This document shows, piece after piece, positions 62,935 to 64,000 of a stretch of DNA of 64,000 nucleotides. A program made the translations under genes and the position numbers. How positions within the stretch are numbered: the stretch's first letter is position 1; every line of letters starts with the position of its first letter. Location: positions 312,001 to 376,000 of the forward strand of contig NC_092578.1 in NCBI RefSeq assembly GCF_037975245.1, read 5' to 3'. The notes under the pieces are model-generated. The model worked only from the letters and a program-made list of their open reading frames with translations. It had not been told where the DNA came from and searched no databases. This stretch comes from Apostichopus japonicus (taxonomy: Eukaryota; Echinodermata; Holothuroidea; Aspidochirotida; Stichopodidae).

Positions 62935-63070
62935 CTTCCACAGGGATTCGAACCCGGGCTTCCCGCTTTATATGCGGACACCCTAATCAACTGAAGGTTA
63001 TGGACAATAATTGTCTGTCCAGTAAAGGAGGTCGCCATACCACTGTAGGCTTTGCCACCTGTATAGGCTT
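62935..63070 (-). mobile_element. tRNA-like SINE fragment
   Basis: On the minus strand, CAGTTGATTAGGGTGTCCGC followed by CCCGGGTTCGAATCCCTGTG: a B-box with correct spacing to an A-box-like segment. The clover-leaf is imperfect, so a SINE head is more likely than a tRNA gene. Confidence 0.55.
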
Positions 63071-63114
63071 CAAATGATAATGCTGTGTTGGTGACATATT
63101 TGCCTTATACTTCA

Positions 63115-63290
<176 letters not shown>

Positions 63291-64000
63291 GTGTAATTGT
63301 TAATATAGACGTTATGACAGTATACACACTTGGGAAGGTAATCACATCTAGCTAGCATCCATTTCACCAACATAATACTAAGTAGCATCTCTAATGACTC
63401 ATAAAGAGTAGCCTAAAATACGTCTTATTCTTTCACATTGTCGATACAAGCATAATAACGATAGTTTTACGAGATCGTTGGTTTTCTATTTGCCGTTGAT
63501 AAGCCATAATACAAACTTAAGTATAGGACATTTTGAGTGACCGGCAAATTCTTAAGTAGATTACTGCTTTCGAAACAGAATTATGTTCGTTACTTTACAT
63601 TACAGAGGTGATATACGATGATTTTAATTATGATTAGAATATGAGAATTGAAATATAAGATCGATTAAATATCAAGATCAAATTAATATGTATTCTTATC
63701 GGCAACGCCTGAGACTCACTTCAAATGGTTCAACCACTCCATCAAACTCAAACTAAATTATAACAATATTCAACAACATATAAGGATGAAAGCTATTTAC
63801 TGATAATTTGGAACATGATATTGAAATTTCCTTTTTGCACACAATTAGAAACTTGAACGTTTAAAGCATATGTAATTAGTTATAACCTTTCTCCCTCAGT
63901 ACGTTTATGAACTGAGAAGATTTGGTGCCGTTACACCATTGATACAGCGTGATTAAATGTCCACGCTACGACGAAGATTACCAAACGGATTAGAACTTGA
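63291..64000. other. Window end, no feature recognised
   Basis: AT-rich sequence with no gene or repeat that I can support. Confidence 0.6.

Overview
The window is animal nuclear DNA. All protein-coding sequence is broken into short exons with GT/AG borders, introns are long and AT-rich, and the intervening DNA is full of tandem arrays, SINE, LINE and DNA-transposon remnants. The gene content (animal ATP-citrate lyase, COMMD3, a kisspeptin-receptor-like GPCR, a patatin/EF-hand phospholipase) and the SINE/LINE mix suggest a marine invertebrate deuterostome, most likely an echinoderm. That placement is inference; no species can be named from the sequence alone.

Layout. (1) 1-24310, minus strand: ACLY, start codon and 18 constitutive coding exons plus one candidate 30-nt exon, running off the left edge before the citrate-synthase-like C-terminal part. 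(2) 24311-29557: divergent intergenic region with a 0.9-kb DNA transposon (25342-26230) and a foldback repeat. (3) 29558-39327, plus strand: a complete 11-exon gene for a 611-residue patatin-like phospholipase with a predicted N-myristoylation site and C-terminal EF-hands. (4) 39328-45547: repeat-rich convergent intergenic region with a LINE 3' end. (5) 45548-50678, minus: COMMD3, complete in five coding exons (197 aa). (6) 50679-56871: transposon debris, including a near-perfect 131-bp palindrome. (7) 56872-59340, minus: a three-exon class A GPCR resembling kisspeptin receptor/GPR54 (327 aa). (8) 59341-64000: large ATC and AAT microsatellites, a SINE fragment and TA/TG repeats; no gene seen.

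The genes do not form a pathway; they are ordinary neighbours. ACLY makes cytosolic acetyl-CoA, COMMD3 belongs to the Commander/COMMD trafficking family, and the other two are a predicted lipid hydrolase and a peptide receptor.

The most unusual feature is a recurrent structural pattern. Tandem arrays in the introns repeatedly contain the last 20-75 nt of the adjacent coding exon together with its 5' splice site. This is seen at ACLY exon 6 (8 donor copies), ACLY exon 9 (2), ACLY exon 13 (2, donor decayed), phospholipase exon 5 (19) and phospholipase exon 6 (5 plus decayed copies). A 15-bp array also begins on the phospholipase stop codon. In the three large donor arrays only the gene-proximal donor keeps the reading frame open; every extra donor would add a premature stop or frameshift.
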